From: Arctopsyche grandis
Taxonomy: Eukaryota > Arthropoda > Insecta > Trichoptera > Hydropsychidae
Direction: 5' to 3'
DNA: 64,000 bases
Assembly (NCBI RefSeq): GCF_051622035.1
Contig: NC_135355.1
Coordinates: 4,030,001-4,094,000, forward strand
Below are positions 22,289 through 34,700 of this stretch, one piece after another (within the stretch, counting starts at the first letter, position 1; the number at the start of each line of letters is the position of its first letter). Below the pieces are notes generated by a model. It did no database searches. It was not told the origin of the DNA and was given only the letters and a program-made list of their open reading frames with translations. Position numbers and translations under genes: made by a program.

Positions 22289-22514
22289 ATTTCGATATAA
22301 TTTCGAAAGAGACTTTTTTTGTATTTTTGGTTGGGAATCGAAAACAAGTCAAAGTTTCTATGACGGCGATTCAATTGGTTGAATATTATTTATTTTATTT
22401 ATTTTTCGATTCAAATAAATTTAATGAAAACACAAATGAATTTTTACTATTAGATTTGCCATGTTTACGCTGTTTATATTACAAATACTGAGCGAAGCCG
22501 GGTAAAATAACTAG
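22289..22514 (+). mobile_element. Helitron, degenerate 5' end
   Basis: The 5' part keeps AATTTCGAAAGAGACTTT, and the 3' part AAATACTGAGCGAAGCCGGG, then TAAAATAA and CTAG (22511-22514) followed by T. The first bases have diverged from TCTAATATATAA. Confidence 0.7.
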
Positions 22515-22639
22515 TATTATATGTACAAAATTGATCAAATTAGTCAATTTGTTGTATATCCAGTATTGGTTGATGCTTCAACTGACACACTTGACTCGAC
22601 TTTAAAGGCGTTTCGAGATTCGTTCACTTTCCTGGGGTA

Positions 22640-23140
22640 GTTTTGGGTAAACACACATTACGTCGACATGCTGGGGGGGGGGGAGGGGAGGAAAACAGCG
22701 AAGGGTGGGAAGAAGGGTAAGGGATGGTCACGGAGATTGTCACTTATCCGGGGTGATGGTGGGCCCTTTCGTCGTCACGTAGCACGGCGTAGCACTTTAC
22801 GTCCGTACTTACTTTATACTACGACTGGGTCGAAATGTGTAGCAGTTGGGAAGCTGGAAGCGCAATTCTACAAAACACACAGATCCGGTCCTGTGACGTG
22901 TCCGCAACAAACAAACTCGACGTGGCAAAAATTGGCCCAAAACAAACAAAACTGTTCGGAATTTGCACGTCCGCCACGGCGCTCTGCGGCTAAAGTTCAA
23001 CGTCGGAAAATGGACCACTTCCGGTCACGATCGTATCGAATCAATAATGAAAATGCCACCGTCACTCTTGAACAGCATTTCTCTTCCTTATTCTATCGGG
23101 GATTATTTTTATGTATGTATGTATTTATATAGGCAACAAT
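22640..23140 (+). other. GC-richer non-repetitive stretch
   Basis: It begins with a run of about 11 G (22673 on) and has CpG-rich sequence to 23040. A 154-codon open frame is present, but its protein is low-complexity and basic with no family features. A regulatory or UTR-like island is possible. Confidence 0.3.
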
Positions 23141-23189
23141 TAAACGGTCAGTCTTTATTCAATAACTGTTCAATAACTTCAACAAAAAT

Positions 23190-24548
23190 ATTCGGATGGT
23201 ACCAACCCATGACTTTATCTATGTATTTGAGGAATATAAGAAAGTCACAATACAAAATTTTATATTAAACCGTACAGACACATTCACACATACCGGCAGC
23301 ATTATTTTTTTATTTATTTATTTTATTTTACATATATATTTTCACATACATACATATATACAAATATACCAGGAAGGCTTAACATGTAAACCCCAAATGC
23401 GCCTGCCTGGTCCACATAATTATTACATAGATACATGTAAATCTTAATATCTGACATCTATGGTCAGTATACACATATTACAAACATCGTATTAATATGA
23501 TAAATAACGTAGAATAACTTTCATGTAACAATACGAATTTTATATTCGATAAACAACCACAGAGACATCTATGGTGAGCAATATGGCGAAACCTAAGATA
23601 TAACAATAAATAAAGGTTCGCAACAGAAAATTGGGAAGGAAACGCCAATTTTACAGGAAACGTTTCAATGAAAATCAGAAAAATTGGCAAATTCTGATAA
23701 GAAACGATCGACCTAGACAAATCAAGGTCTGGCCAACAACGAGACTTAGCGGGGAATCGAACTCGTAACATCAAGTACGAAATAATTCAACATTCACCAC
23801 TAGACCACGCTGCTGGTTGTGAAATACTAATAGCTATGACAGCATATTCGATACAAATTGAGCGCAAATGTATGGAAACTTGCACAAGACAAAAATTCTA
23901 CTTCCGGTTGTCGGATTTTGTTCAATTTTTTTTCATTACTTAAAATCACTATCAGTCTTATAAACAATAAATATCAAAAAGATTAATATAATTTAAAAAG
24001 TCAAAATAAAATAATGAAATATTGTTTTAAAAAAAATTACGAATTCTGACCAAAGCCTTATCAGCTCTAATTTAGTACATAGATAATACAAATATACATT
24101 TTCAGCTTGATACGTTCAGGGGTGTGAGCAGGATTAAATCCCACTTCTGGTATATTAAATTTAGTGATTTTTTTTTTATTTTCATCGCATTGATACAAGA
24201 ATTATACTTGAATTTGTTCGTGAAGCGGAATTTTAGCGGTTTGGGAGACAATTGAATTCAAAAACTTAAAAAAAAAGAGGACACCTATAAGGTGAGGTAC
24301 CATTTCCGGTTAACTTAAAAATTTACGCCGTGTCCATAAGAAATTCAGTAACTAAGTTTCAGTTCGATCGGACTAACGGTGTGCAAAATATCTCCAAAAT
24401 ACGCAGACACACACACACATTGTTTTCTAGATCATGAAAACGTGATCTGTGATCGATTCTGAGTTCGAATCAGTCAAAATCTCGAGATCGAAGTTTCGCA
24501 TGATCACAAAACTTCATCTATTATTACTTCGTACATAGATTGATAAAG
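23190..24548 (+). repeat. G repeat, long copy, split by a SINE
   Basis: It matches 40735-41255: ATGACTTTATCTATGTATTT, then (after the SINE) GACAAAAATTCTACTTCCGG, GGATTTTGTTCAA, ATTGTTTTAA, CAGCTTGATACGTTCA, and the end CTTCATCTATTATTAC..TACATAGAT. The SINE 23300-23820 sits between GGCAGCATT and GACAGCATA. Class unknown; no ORF. Confidence 0.65.
23300..23820 (-). mobile_element. tRNA-derived SINE-i
   Basis: Minus strand: box B near 23755-23765 (AGTTCGATTCCCCGC), central domain GATCGTTTCTTATCAGAATT, ATAGATGTCTCTGTGG, and 3' hairpin region with CCAGGCAGGCGCATTTGGGG. The AT-rich tail is at 23300-23370. Confidence 0.82.
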
Positions 24549-24549
24549 G

Positions 24550-26150
24550 AAAAATTGTATACTTTAAAGACAAAAATGAACGGACAGTAAACCGCTTATG
24601 GTTTTAAGTATTATATTTTTTTGACACACAGACAATAGTCATGCAGTCAGTGACCGATAATACATAAAACTTCCGATCATTTATTTTCTGACCCAATTAA
24701 TGTTACTGACTGCATAGATACTTGTACAGACCGTATTTACAAGTACATATGTATATATGAAGTAACAATAGATACAGTGTTTGTGAGAAATTTCAACTTC
24801 GATACTCTGTTCGATATCTTAATTATTTCTTATATATTATATGTAGTTGCCTGATCGTATTTTAATGCCTAATTTTATACAAAATAATGGCCTTTTCTGA
24901 AAAAAAATCATCTGGAGTGCAAAATATAGAAAACAATTCATTTGAAACATATGGTAAACGGATTATTGCGCACATTGTGATCACGCACACGAGATTTGTC
25001 ACCACGAAAATCGCAAATATGGAATATCTGGCACTCAAGTTGTCGTTAGTATGATAGTTTGCATGCGTGACTCTCGATGGATGGAATTTGTGGATGCCAG
25101 ATGTTCTATGATGGAGATTTTAGTGACGTTTGCGAGATCGTTTTGTGCGGAATAATCACCGAACTGAAAAATATGTCTATTATATGTGAAATCAATTTAT
25201 TAAATGACTAGAAATTAACTATTGAGCAAGATCGATTTAATTTCGGAAAATCGATTGATATATACAATGTAGTCAGTACTGATTCTTGATTATATTTTAA
25301 AAAATAATTTGTCTTTGTAAAATTTTCGAATTTCAATGTTGTCTTTTGACGGTAACCTTTTCTGAGGCAGTAATTTTTTTACTTTACTATGTTTTTAATG
25401 ATACTTGATATCTATTCAAACTAAAATATAGATTTTTAAAATCAAAAAGATTGACAGCCGCAAAAGTTTTAATTATTTATTTTTTCTGCCATTTTCTGTC
25501 TTCTTGAAATTTCATAATTATATTGCTTATGGCTATAAAAAAAGGCTAAGGCTAAAAATTAAATTAAAAAAGGCTAGAAAAAAAATCTAAATAAATCAGA
25601 AGTAGAACTGTTTTCTTACCAAATATCCAAAATGTATGGGTCTCCATTGATTAATACTTACATTTGTTCCAAGAAAGCTCTCATTGTTATCTTTGTGCGT
25701 AGTTAGCGAATTTTGTTTGTGATACTCTTTATAGTCTTCAAATATATAAATGAATTTATGAAGTAAATACGCCCCAATTTCTCATCATTTTATAATAACA
25801 CAAAATAATTCTCTTATTTACATTAAATTCGTAAGTTTTCGCTCCACATCATTTAACTCGCTTAAAAAGTAATGAAAAAGCAGCGCACATTCAAAGTACC
25901 GAAAACTTTTCCTGAGAAGTTTCGGAAAGCAATTTTCTGCTTTGAACTTCTCAAAGCAACTATGAATGCTTGAAAAATTTCAAGACCGACTCAAATGAAT
26001 TTATGTGTGTGTGTAAAATATGACAAGTTCGCGTAAGAATGTACGCTGAATCATTTCGCGGAAAATGCCAAGTGGTGCGTTTTGAAATATTTCGTACACG
26101 CCACGAGAACTCGTTCCAATTAAATTCAAAATTCAAATTTGTCCGCAAAA
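24550..26150. other. no gene recognised
   Basis: AT-rich; short matches only. The interval 24980-25150 has a local inverted GATGCCAGAT/ATCTGGCA-like pair. No coding pattern. Confidence 0.35.
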
Positions 26151-27522
26151 CTGTCACATTTCAAATGTGACATTTTAAATTTGTGTAAATTGTTTGTGTC
26201 GCTGGGAAAATATTCCGAACCTGTAAATTAAATGTTGAGGCGGACAAAAATTCGGTATACTTTTGAATGTAAATTTATTAATAACTTATACAAATATTTT
26301 TATATTTTTTTCACTACATTTACATAGTTCGTATCACAGATATTTCTTTAAACAATCTATTCAAAAACGTAATCGTTATAATGTGAACACAATATATATA
26401 TTATAATACAAACAATCATGTTTCGCCACGTACTTGCAACAAAATATTTCGTAAACTTCGGACGCGAGTCCGAAAAAAGCTTTTTTTTTATTTTATAAAA
26501 TAGAAAATATTTTGGCACGAAAATTGGTAATATGCTTCCTCATTTAATAAACAAAATAATATTACACAATTATGCATTTACAATATAATAATTGTTCAAC
26601 ACTTATTACAGCACATATTTACTATTGTCAACTACCATCAATGTTTTCATTATATTATGTACAGTTTACAGTGTATTCGTAATACACATTAAAAATATTT
26701 TTTCGTATATGTGTATGTGTATGTATTATATTTATAATATATATATAATTTTCGCTTTTTTATTTATAAAACTGAAATAAGGCAATTATTATTTTATTTA
26801 TTTTCTTATAGGTATTAATCACTAGCTCCAAATTACATAACAGTCTACTCTCATTGAATGATTGGCGATTTAAAGTGAAAAAATTAACCGTATTTCAATT
26901 TTTAATAATGCAAAATAATGTAAGACCATTTCTAAAATAAGCTTTTAAATAAAATTATTTTTTTAAAACTAGAAAAATTATATTTTTGATGGTCCCTTCT
27001 ACGTTTTTGATTGAAACAATATTACACGAATAAAATAAAGCTGTCTGTACAAAAAATATTTTACAAAGAAATATGCTTAAAAGTTTAACAAATTATAAAT
27101 TGAGGTATACAATATAAATCGTCTCAAAATCAGTCAATGTCGTTATTTTAAAATAAATAATCATCTCTACTACGTATAGTAAAATATAGGTTCGCACAAA
27201 TTTTAATGAATCACTTCATATCAATTAGAAGATTGACGAGTTTTTTTTTCATTGAATTACTATATGATTGACGTGATTGTCACACAAACCAACAATTTTG
27301 AACATTTATCAAACACTAAATATGTATATATGTAGACTCTTTTCATTTTTGGCTGTACATTTTCACAACAGATCCAAATCAACCTGACTCGATCGAATAG
27401 ATTCCACTGAAGTTTTTCCTGTTGTCAATTAATTATTCATCTGGATTTGATTTTTGTCGAACAAACTACAGTTCTTGACAGGGGTCTTTTTCTTTTTCCA
27501 AAAACAATTCAAAACTTATCGT
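26150..27522 (-). other. probable UNC5 3' UTR and downstream flank
   Basis: AT-rich sequence following the UNC5 stop, without repeats shared with the rest of the window and without a convincing ORF. Several minus-strand AATAAA hexamers occur (for example near 26791, 26757 and 26274), so the real poly(A) site cannot be chosen from sequence alone. Confidence 0.4.
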
Positions 27523-28742
27523 TTACAACCAACTGGGACCCAAACAACTCTCCATAACTTTGACGGCATCATTTCTACCCATATTTTTCAAAATGGCTGC
27601 CAAATCGGCGACTGCACTAGTATTCTTATGGCGACACTCCCACAGATCCAAAATGGATTCTGTAGGAGAACTTTTAGTAGCGAAAAAGTTTATATACCTG
27701 TCGACGTTCAATTTTTGAGCCAACAGTCGCCAATCGTTGCCTCTAGAGTTTGGAGGGTCTAAACAAGCACACAGTTGCTTTTTCACAGACTTGGACAGTT
27801 TGAAAGGAGTTACACTCTCAAGAATGCAAGAATTTATCCCCTTATCGTTGACGCTCATACTTTTTTGCTTAGATTCGTTGCAATCGTCAACGCTAGATAG
27901 TGCCCTGCCCGGAAGGGTTTTGCTCTCGAGGGAATTTTCAGTGATTATCATATTCAAATCGTTATTGAAATAAGTCCTTCTTTTGCCGCGTAATGGCGAA
28001 TCACAATTGGAATACTCATCGCTACATTTAATATTGAAAGTTTGTTTGTATGAAGGGTTCGACTTTTGACAAACAATCACTTTAAACTCTAATATGTTTA
28101 TAGAGTCGGTCTGTTCCAAAGTGAAACTGCAATGCAGAGAGTTCGAGGAAGAGTTCCAAACGTGGCCAAAAGGTATCTCTTGATAGTTAGAACTGGATTT
28201 GACCCTCCAACCCAATCCCACATCCTCCAAATTGAGGCACAGATTAGAACCACCGTCTTGGAAGAGCAGAGTCTTTGGCGTGTCCATCAAAGTCCCACCT
28301 AGCCTATTCTCCTGCTCTGAGCAATAGTGCAAAGCGCAAGGGGTGTCTTCGAATAAATACACCCTTATGTTTATGTCAGCTGCCGATGAGGAATTGCCAT
28401 GTGGACCAAACACGGCAAGTTTCAGTTTCTTCACGGACTTACCGTTTAGACTTTCGCCGATTAGGACGAAGGTTGACAGAACTTCCGTCACCAAGAAGAC
28501 CTTGTCGGCGTCGAGTTGAGTGAATATCGGAGTGTTGATCGTCTCCTGTCCCAAGCTGACGACCTTCTTCCATACAGATCTAGTGTCTTTATGGTGATGA
28601 TTCTCCTTGTCGTAAACGCACAGGGATAAATTCCAGAAACCGTGCTTGAGACTCGCACAGTGCGGGATCTGGACGATGACCGATTTGTTCAGAGGTGTCG
28701 ACGATGGGCCGATTCTGATGACGGGACTCACCTGGGTTGCAC
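27523..28742 (-). CDS. unc-5: UNC5 exon i: rest of ZU5, UPA and death domain, stop
   Basis: The terminal 1220 bp coding exon. It continues ZU5 with TQVSPVIRIGP and IVQIPHC, runs through the UPA region (NIRVYLFEDTPCALHY; TLLFQDGGSNLCLNL) and ends in a death domain with LCACLDPP, DWRLLAQKLNVDRY, ILDLWECRH and ILKNMGRNDAVKVME. The last residues are PSWL before TAA at 27525-27523. The acceptor is CACCAG at 28743; the G left by exon h completes a glycine codon. Single-exon coding of these three domains is plausible for an insect gene. Confidence 0.95.
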
Positions 28743-31700
28743 CTGGTGTTGAACAATATTCAATTACAAATGTGTACCTTTCGAATTTTAGACAGAGGTT
28801 TTATAGTGAAACTAACCTTCGCCGAGTTTGGGTCTGTACTTCTCGTCCTTCATGACAGTTATATACATGTTCTCTTGCTTGTTCTTAGACACGGCACCCT
28901 CGGGTATTGAAAGGGCCACCCCTATCTGATCCAAACTCAACCAGGCTCCAGAGGGTCCCACACTTTGGGAACGGGTCACAGGACAAACGCCGGAAACGTC
29001 ACCAAACATTCCATGGAACGCCAATAGGGGTAAAACCACCTTGTCACCGTTGGGATCATGCGTCGATTCAGCTGCACACAAAAGGATAAAATTACAATAA
29101 AACCACAAAAAGAACATACATACAAGTTCGATCAATCAAATGGAATACTTACAACTGGTACAACAACTAGCCGTCGAATGCTCAGATTCACTATAAGGTT
29201 TCCTATCGTAATTGTCGCTTTCGTTTGATGAATTCGGCAATTGCTGATCTATCGGAGTGGCATAACTAAAATAAAACAAATACAATGTATTCCAAACTAT
29301 ATCACAAATGAATATGTGATGTATTAAAAACAAAACAAGTACCTATTGCTCAAATGCGGAACATCGTAATGATGTTCGCTGACACTCCTGCAAATCGGAG
29401 GATTGACCTGTTTGCCCAAAAATGGCGGGTATTCGTAAGACGGTGGTACTTCGGCTTGTGGCATCAGATCTGGTTGTAATTTTTTGTCGAGGTCTTGAAA
29501 GAATTGAGGTCTCATATCTGTTCAAAAGATGCGCCATTTGAATTGTGCCGTACTTTTAAAATATGATATAAAGTGAATGAAGAGTGTTTACCAGTTCGTC
29601 TGTTGTTGTATAGAGAACGATCTCGTTCTTTTCTTCTGAACAAACGAAAAACTAAGAATGCAACTATTGCAAATACGAAAAATGCAACCACCAATCCTAT
29701 GTACAGAGGAGCGTTATTGGAAACTGCAGCGACTGTTGGTGAAAAAAAAGCACAATATGAAACAGTTTTCAATATTAACATTTTCCAACGAAGTCTCTAA
29801 GACTGCATATCAGTTCCACGAATGGAAAATAAATCGTAATAACTGACTTCAAGTACCAATACCGATTTTAATTGCCTATTAAATAATATATTAAAGTATA
29901 TAGCATAAGTAATTTAATTAATTCAGTTGCATATAAAAATCCGTTGTCTTCAGCATATTTTCAAACAATGCTAGATCTTCCATCTATTTACATTTACTAA
30001 CCAATTTTTTTTATATACATTTGTAGAATATGCCAGCAGTATGGTTAATGTTTAGCACCGAGAGATTACTGGGTTCGATCCCGTGCTAATCTTTAATACT
30101 GCTGATATTTGTGACTCTAGGTCGATCGTTTCTTATCAGAGTTTGCCAATTTATCTGATTTCATTGTTGAAACGGTTCCCCCATCAAATTGGCAAAAATT
30201 ATCATACCCGCTGTCACAAATATCTGAATTTGATTTATGTACAATATGTAAAAAAATATATACAAGTTTAAATCTATAGGTGTTTCAATAGATTAATAAA
30301 TTAATTAATTGTTCATTTCAAAATACAATGATTTTTGTAGTAAAAATGCTTCAATGTTTGTAATTAATTGTCTAGGAAGGTGCATTCTACCTAACAGGCC
30401 TTCATTGTAATAATATATATGTATGTATATAAAATATGTATTATACATTGTAAGGTAGATAAATATATGACATTAAAAATAAAATAATAATATTTATAGA
30501 GAAAATTTTTGTAATGAATATTTAAATTATACTAAAAATTCACGATTCATTTCAATATTTTTCGCATAGATCGTATTAGTTGTGTTTTATCGTCGAAATT
30601 CCTTGAATATTTCACAAGTACGACCATTAAACTGCACCGAACGAGTTTCAAAATTAAATTTAAAATCACTGAACCGTGGCAAATAAATTGACCGAATTAG
30701 AAACCAAACCCAACTCCTCTGCGCATATAACATACATAGTACATATGTACATACACACGGAAAGGCTTCGATGCAATTACACACAGGTATATACAAGCGA
30801 TTCGGACAAGGTGGCAAGGGTGATCCCTTCGGAAAGTCCATCATCCCCTCGTGAAATTTCAGACGTGGAATGTGGAATTTTATCCACTGCATCCACTCTC
30901 AAGATCGAGCACACCGAATTCCTGGGATGAGGAATTTCACCTGGTACACACCTGCTCCGGCTTCGTCGGGAACTTAATATTTTCTCGTTTATTGAAAAAA
31001 AACGGTCCGGAGGATTGTTTTCCCGATTTTGGGGGTTGGGTCCACGTACTCTTGGGGCTTACGAACCACGGTGGGGTAATGGGATGGGGGTGTTGGTCCA
31101 CTGGGCTGTTTAATATTCACCGCAGCATTGAGCGCTGCAGGAGACACCCGACACATTACACCGTGGCCTGGACTCCGGACTGGGGATGTTATTTTGAATA
31201 ATTAATGAAGAGGACCGCAGGATAAATGGTGGTAGCTCTCGGACACACCCTTCTGGAGTATGTCGGGGAAAAACAATCACAACAATACGCATTCGGCCAC
31301 GTGTCAGTCATTTTCGGAGTGGAGTGTACCGGACGGTTCACTATTAATCAAATTTGTACCCATCTGATTTCAACTCGTTGTATATATTCATATACAATAC
31401 ACAAATCTAATATATAATTTGAAAGAGACTTTGTATACATATGTGTATTATTGGTTCGTAAATCCATGACGTCATCGAACAAATGATTCGATTCAAAGGA
31501 TTCGAAGTCCCCGGGGGCAAAAGCACCGATGGCGAAGCCCTAGGGCTCCGCCCCCTAGGGGCGCATATGCCGGTGGCGGAGCCCTAGGGGGCGCAGCCGC
31601 GGGGGCGCAGACGCCGGATTATGATATACATATATTTTTTTATAAGAGACTTACTATATACATATGTTTGTTTGTTCGTGACAGTCAATTGAATAAAAAA

Positions 31701-34700
31701 AACAAATGAGTATTCAAATAAATGTATATATAATAAAAATGTTTACTATTAGATAAGTCATGTTTAAGTGGTTTATATTATAAACACTGAGCGAAGCCGG
31801 GTAATACAGCTAGTACACTATAAGCAGTTGTGACAATTGAATATTACCGGAAAAACAGACGGTTTGTGTATATACATATATGTATATGTTAACGGCCGAA
31901 GTGTATTTTCAGTTTTAATATTTTATTTTATTTATTTTATTGTTACAAATCAATATACACTCGCCATTACAGATTTGCTCCAATGCGACGGGTGTACGTT
32001 AATGAAAATACAGAATACATATACAATCAGAAATCAGAAATACAGTAATACATACATATACAATCAGAATATATAGCATATAACAATTAATCAGAAATAA
32101 TAATCATAGAGACATCTATGGATTATTTTTAGATTTTTTTTTGTATACAATTTTTATACATATAATAAATACGAAATTATAGAGATATCTATAGATTTCA
32201 GATTACTGTGTATAATTATTACAAATTACTGTGTATAATTATTACAAATTATACACAGGCAGATTTTGTGACAACAGGATTAGATCTAATACCAATTTTC
32301 AGGTACCGTTTCAGCAATGATCAGATAAAATTGGCAAACTCTGATAGAGAAACGATCGATTTGGAGTCACAAAACCCCCAAATCTAACCAGCAGTGGCGA
32401 GGACTCGAACCTTTGACCTCAGTGGTGCTAAATATATACGCTACCACTAAGCCAAACTGCTGGCTTATATATTCCAACTGGCGTTTTAGCTCAATCATAT
32501 TCGAATACAACTCAACTAGTTAATTATATATCTACAAGCGCAGATAAACTATCAACAATGTGCGCCAGTTGTAATATAACAGTTGAATTTTAACAATTAT
32601 TATATTTCGGTACCACCAGTAGTCTCTATTTTGTACTACCGGAAAAAAATTTGATCAGAAACCAGTAAAACTGGCTTCGGTAGTACCGGTATTGGGATCC
32701 CTAAGACATATGTACATTGTGGAACGCAGCGCGTGTTTTTTTTAGGTAGTTTTGCGCATGCATAAAAAATCATATGCCATCGCGATCCTTTCGTGATATT
32801 TTAATCTTATATTGACATAAGTTTGCCAGTGATTGATAACGGCGATTTCTATATTTGAAGAAATGTAGAAGAAACTTTTTGAAAAAAAGCCCTGTAATTT
32901 TTCACCACAGGAGGCCAAGATCGTGCCCGTGCTGTTTGATTTAGTGTATTTTCACCTTAAAAGATTTAATATTATTAAACGCACTCGTTTCTATGCTTGT
33001 CAATGTTTGGTAAAATCTATGTTGTTATAATATTAAGTCAACGATATTAATAAATATAATAAAATTATCTTCTATATGTATTATATTAATATCGGTTTAA
33101 ATAAAATAAAATAAATTGACTTCTACGATTTTCTTAGCAATAATTTTCTTACTGGTAATGATTTCATATCATATTACATACAGAAAGATGGATAATGACT
33201 AGTCTATCCACATTCGAAGGTATACTGGACAAATAATTGTCAATTTAAAATTTAAATTTGACGTATGCACATACATATGTATGTACGTCTTATATTGTAA
33301 TTAATATTTCGAAACACAAGTATTAATTAACAGTAATAGGCCCGATGAAATATCATCTGACGGATTTATCTTTATATTATAAATACCGAGCGAAGCCGGG
33401 TAAAACCACTAGTTCCAAATATTAACGCATGGAAAAAAGTATTATGTTTAGATCCAGATCCACCCCCGATCGTACCTTTCCATATCTTGTTGGTAACTTT
33501 TTATTGAACTAGATCGATTCAACTGTTGATCTTGGGGTTGCATTCCAAAGTGACCTAAATTTCTCTGTTCATATCCACTCTGTGTGTTCCTCTGCCTCAC
33601 GAATGCTTGGGTTTGTCTTTCGTAATTCTCGACACTAACATAATCCCGCTGTTTTGAGATTGCTGTACAATGCTCTAGTTAGGAGTATCTTGGAATACGC
33701 CTCTATGATCTGTAATCCTTACACTAAGTCTCTATCTGTGAAGCTCGAACTTGTCCAAAGACGATTTCTCAGACTGCTTTATAAGGAGCAATATGGGATT
33801 TACCCAAACTTATTTCCTTCAAAATTTGTCATGGGTATGGTCGGCTATACTTCTCTTGACCACAGGAGGAGTGTTGCCCTCATCAAGTTCTTGTTTTCCA
33901 TATTTAGAGGCTGTATCTCCTGTCCGTCTATGCTGGCTGAGTTGGGCCTTCATGCTCCAGAGAGTGTGATATGGACCCACCATCGTCCCCTTTTTCACAC
34001 TCCTTTGGCTAGAACTGTGGCATTTAGTTATTCTCCCATTCCTCGCGGCCTCCGTTTCTTAAATTCACTGGATGGTGCCACTGGCATTTGTCACGTCTCT
34101 CTTCATTCTCTGCACCACTTCCTAAGTTATGGAGGTCGCGACCATTTAGAAAGGTTGAGTTAGTGTTTTTGATTATGATTTTATTATGATATCATGTTTT
34201 ATTTAGTTATCCTTTCCTTATTTAATTTGTATATATAATTTGTTTATTTAACTTGTATTTTTTCCTTTTGTACTTATTAATTTTTTTAGCACACTCGTCG
34301 CTTTGGAGCAATCTGTTAGACGAGTGTGCTTGATTAATTGATTTTGTAAAATAAAAAATAAAAATAAAATAAAATGTGCCTATGTACATAGTTACAAATA
34401 AATGTGTCAGATATAATCATATCCCGATATTTTCACTGACCGCACCGCACCTCTTATGACTTTCATTAAACATTCATATCATATTTCACGAAAATCCAAT
34501 CGATAAGAGTCGACAGACACGATGAGCTAATAAGTGGTCTTTACAAGTTTTGAATTAACACAACGATAGCATCATCGCACACGTCAACGGACCCCGTACG
34601 AAAGGAAACGGCATTGTATCATCTATTATTTGTGTTTTCAATAAGAAAACAATGGAAGACGACGGGCCATGGCACGCGATGTTGTAATTACCCGTGGCAC

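Noticed and set aside
22668..23132. 154-codon plus-strand ORF starting MLGGGEGRKT
   Set aside because: Low-complexity basic start from a poly-G run, no recognisable family, and no splice or codon evidence.
28275..28855. Plus-strand ORFs of about 70-80 codons
   Set aside because: They are antisense shadows of the UNC5 terminal exon.
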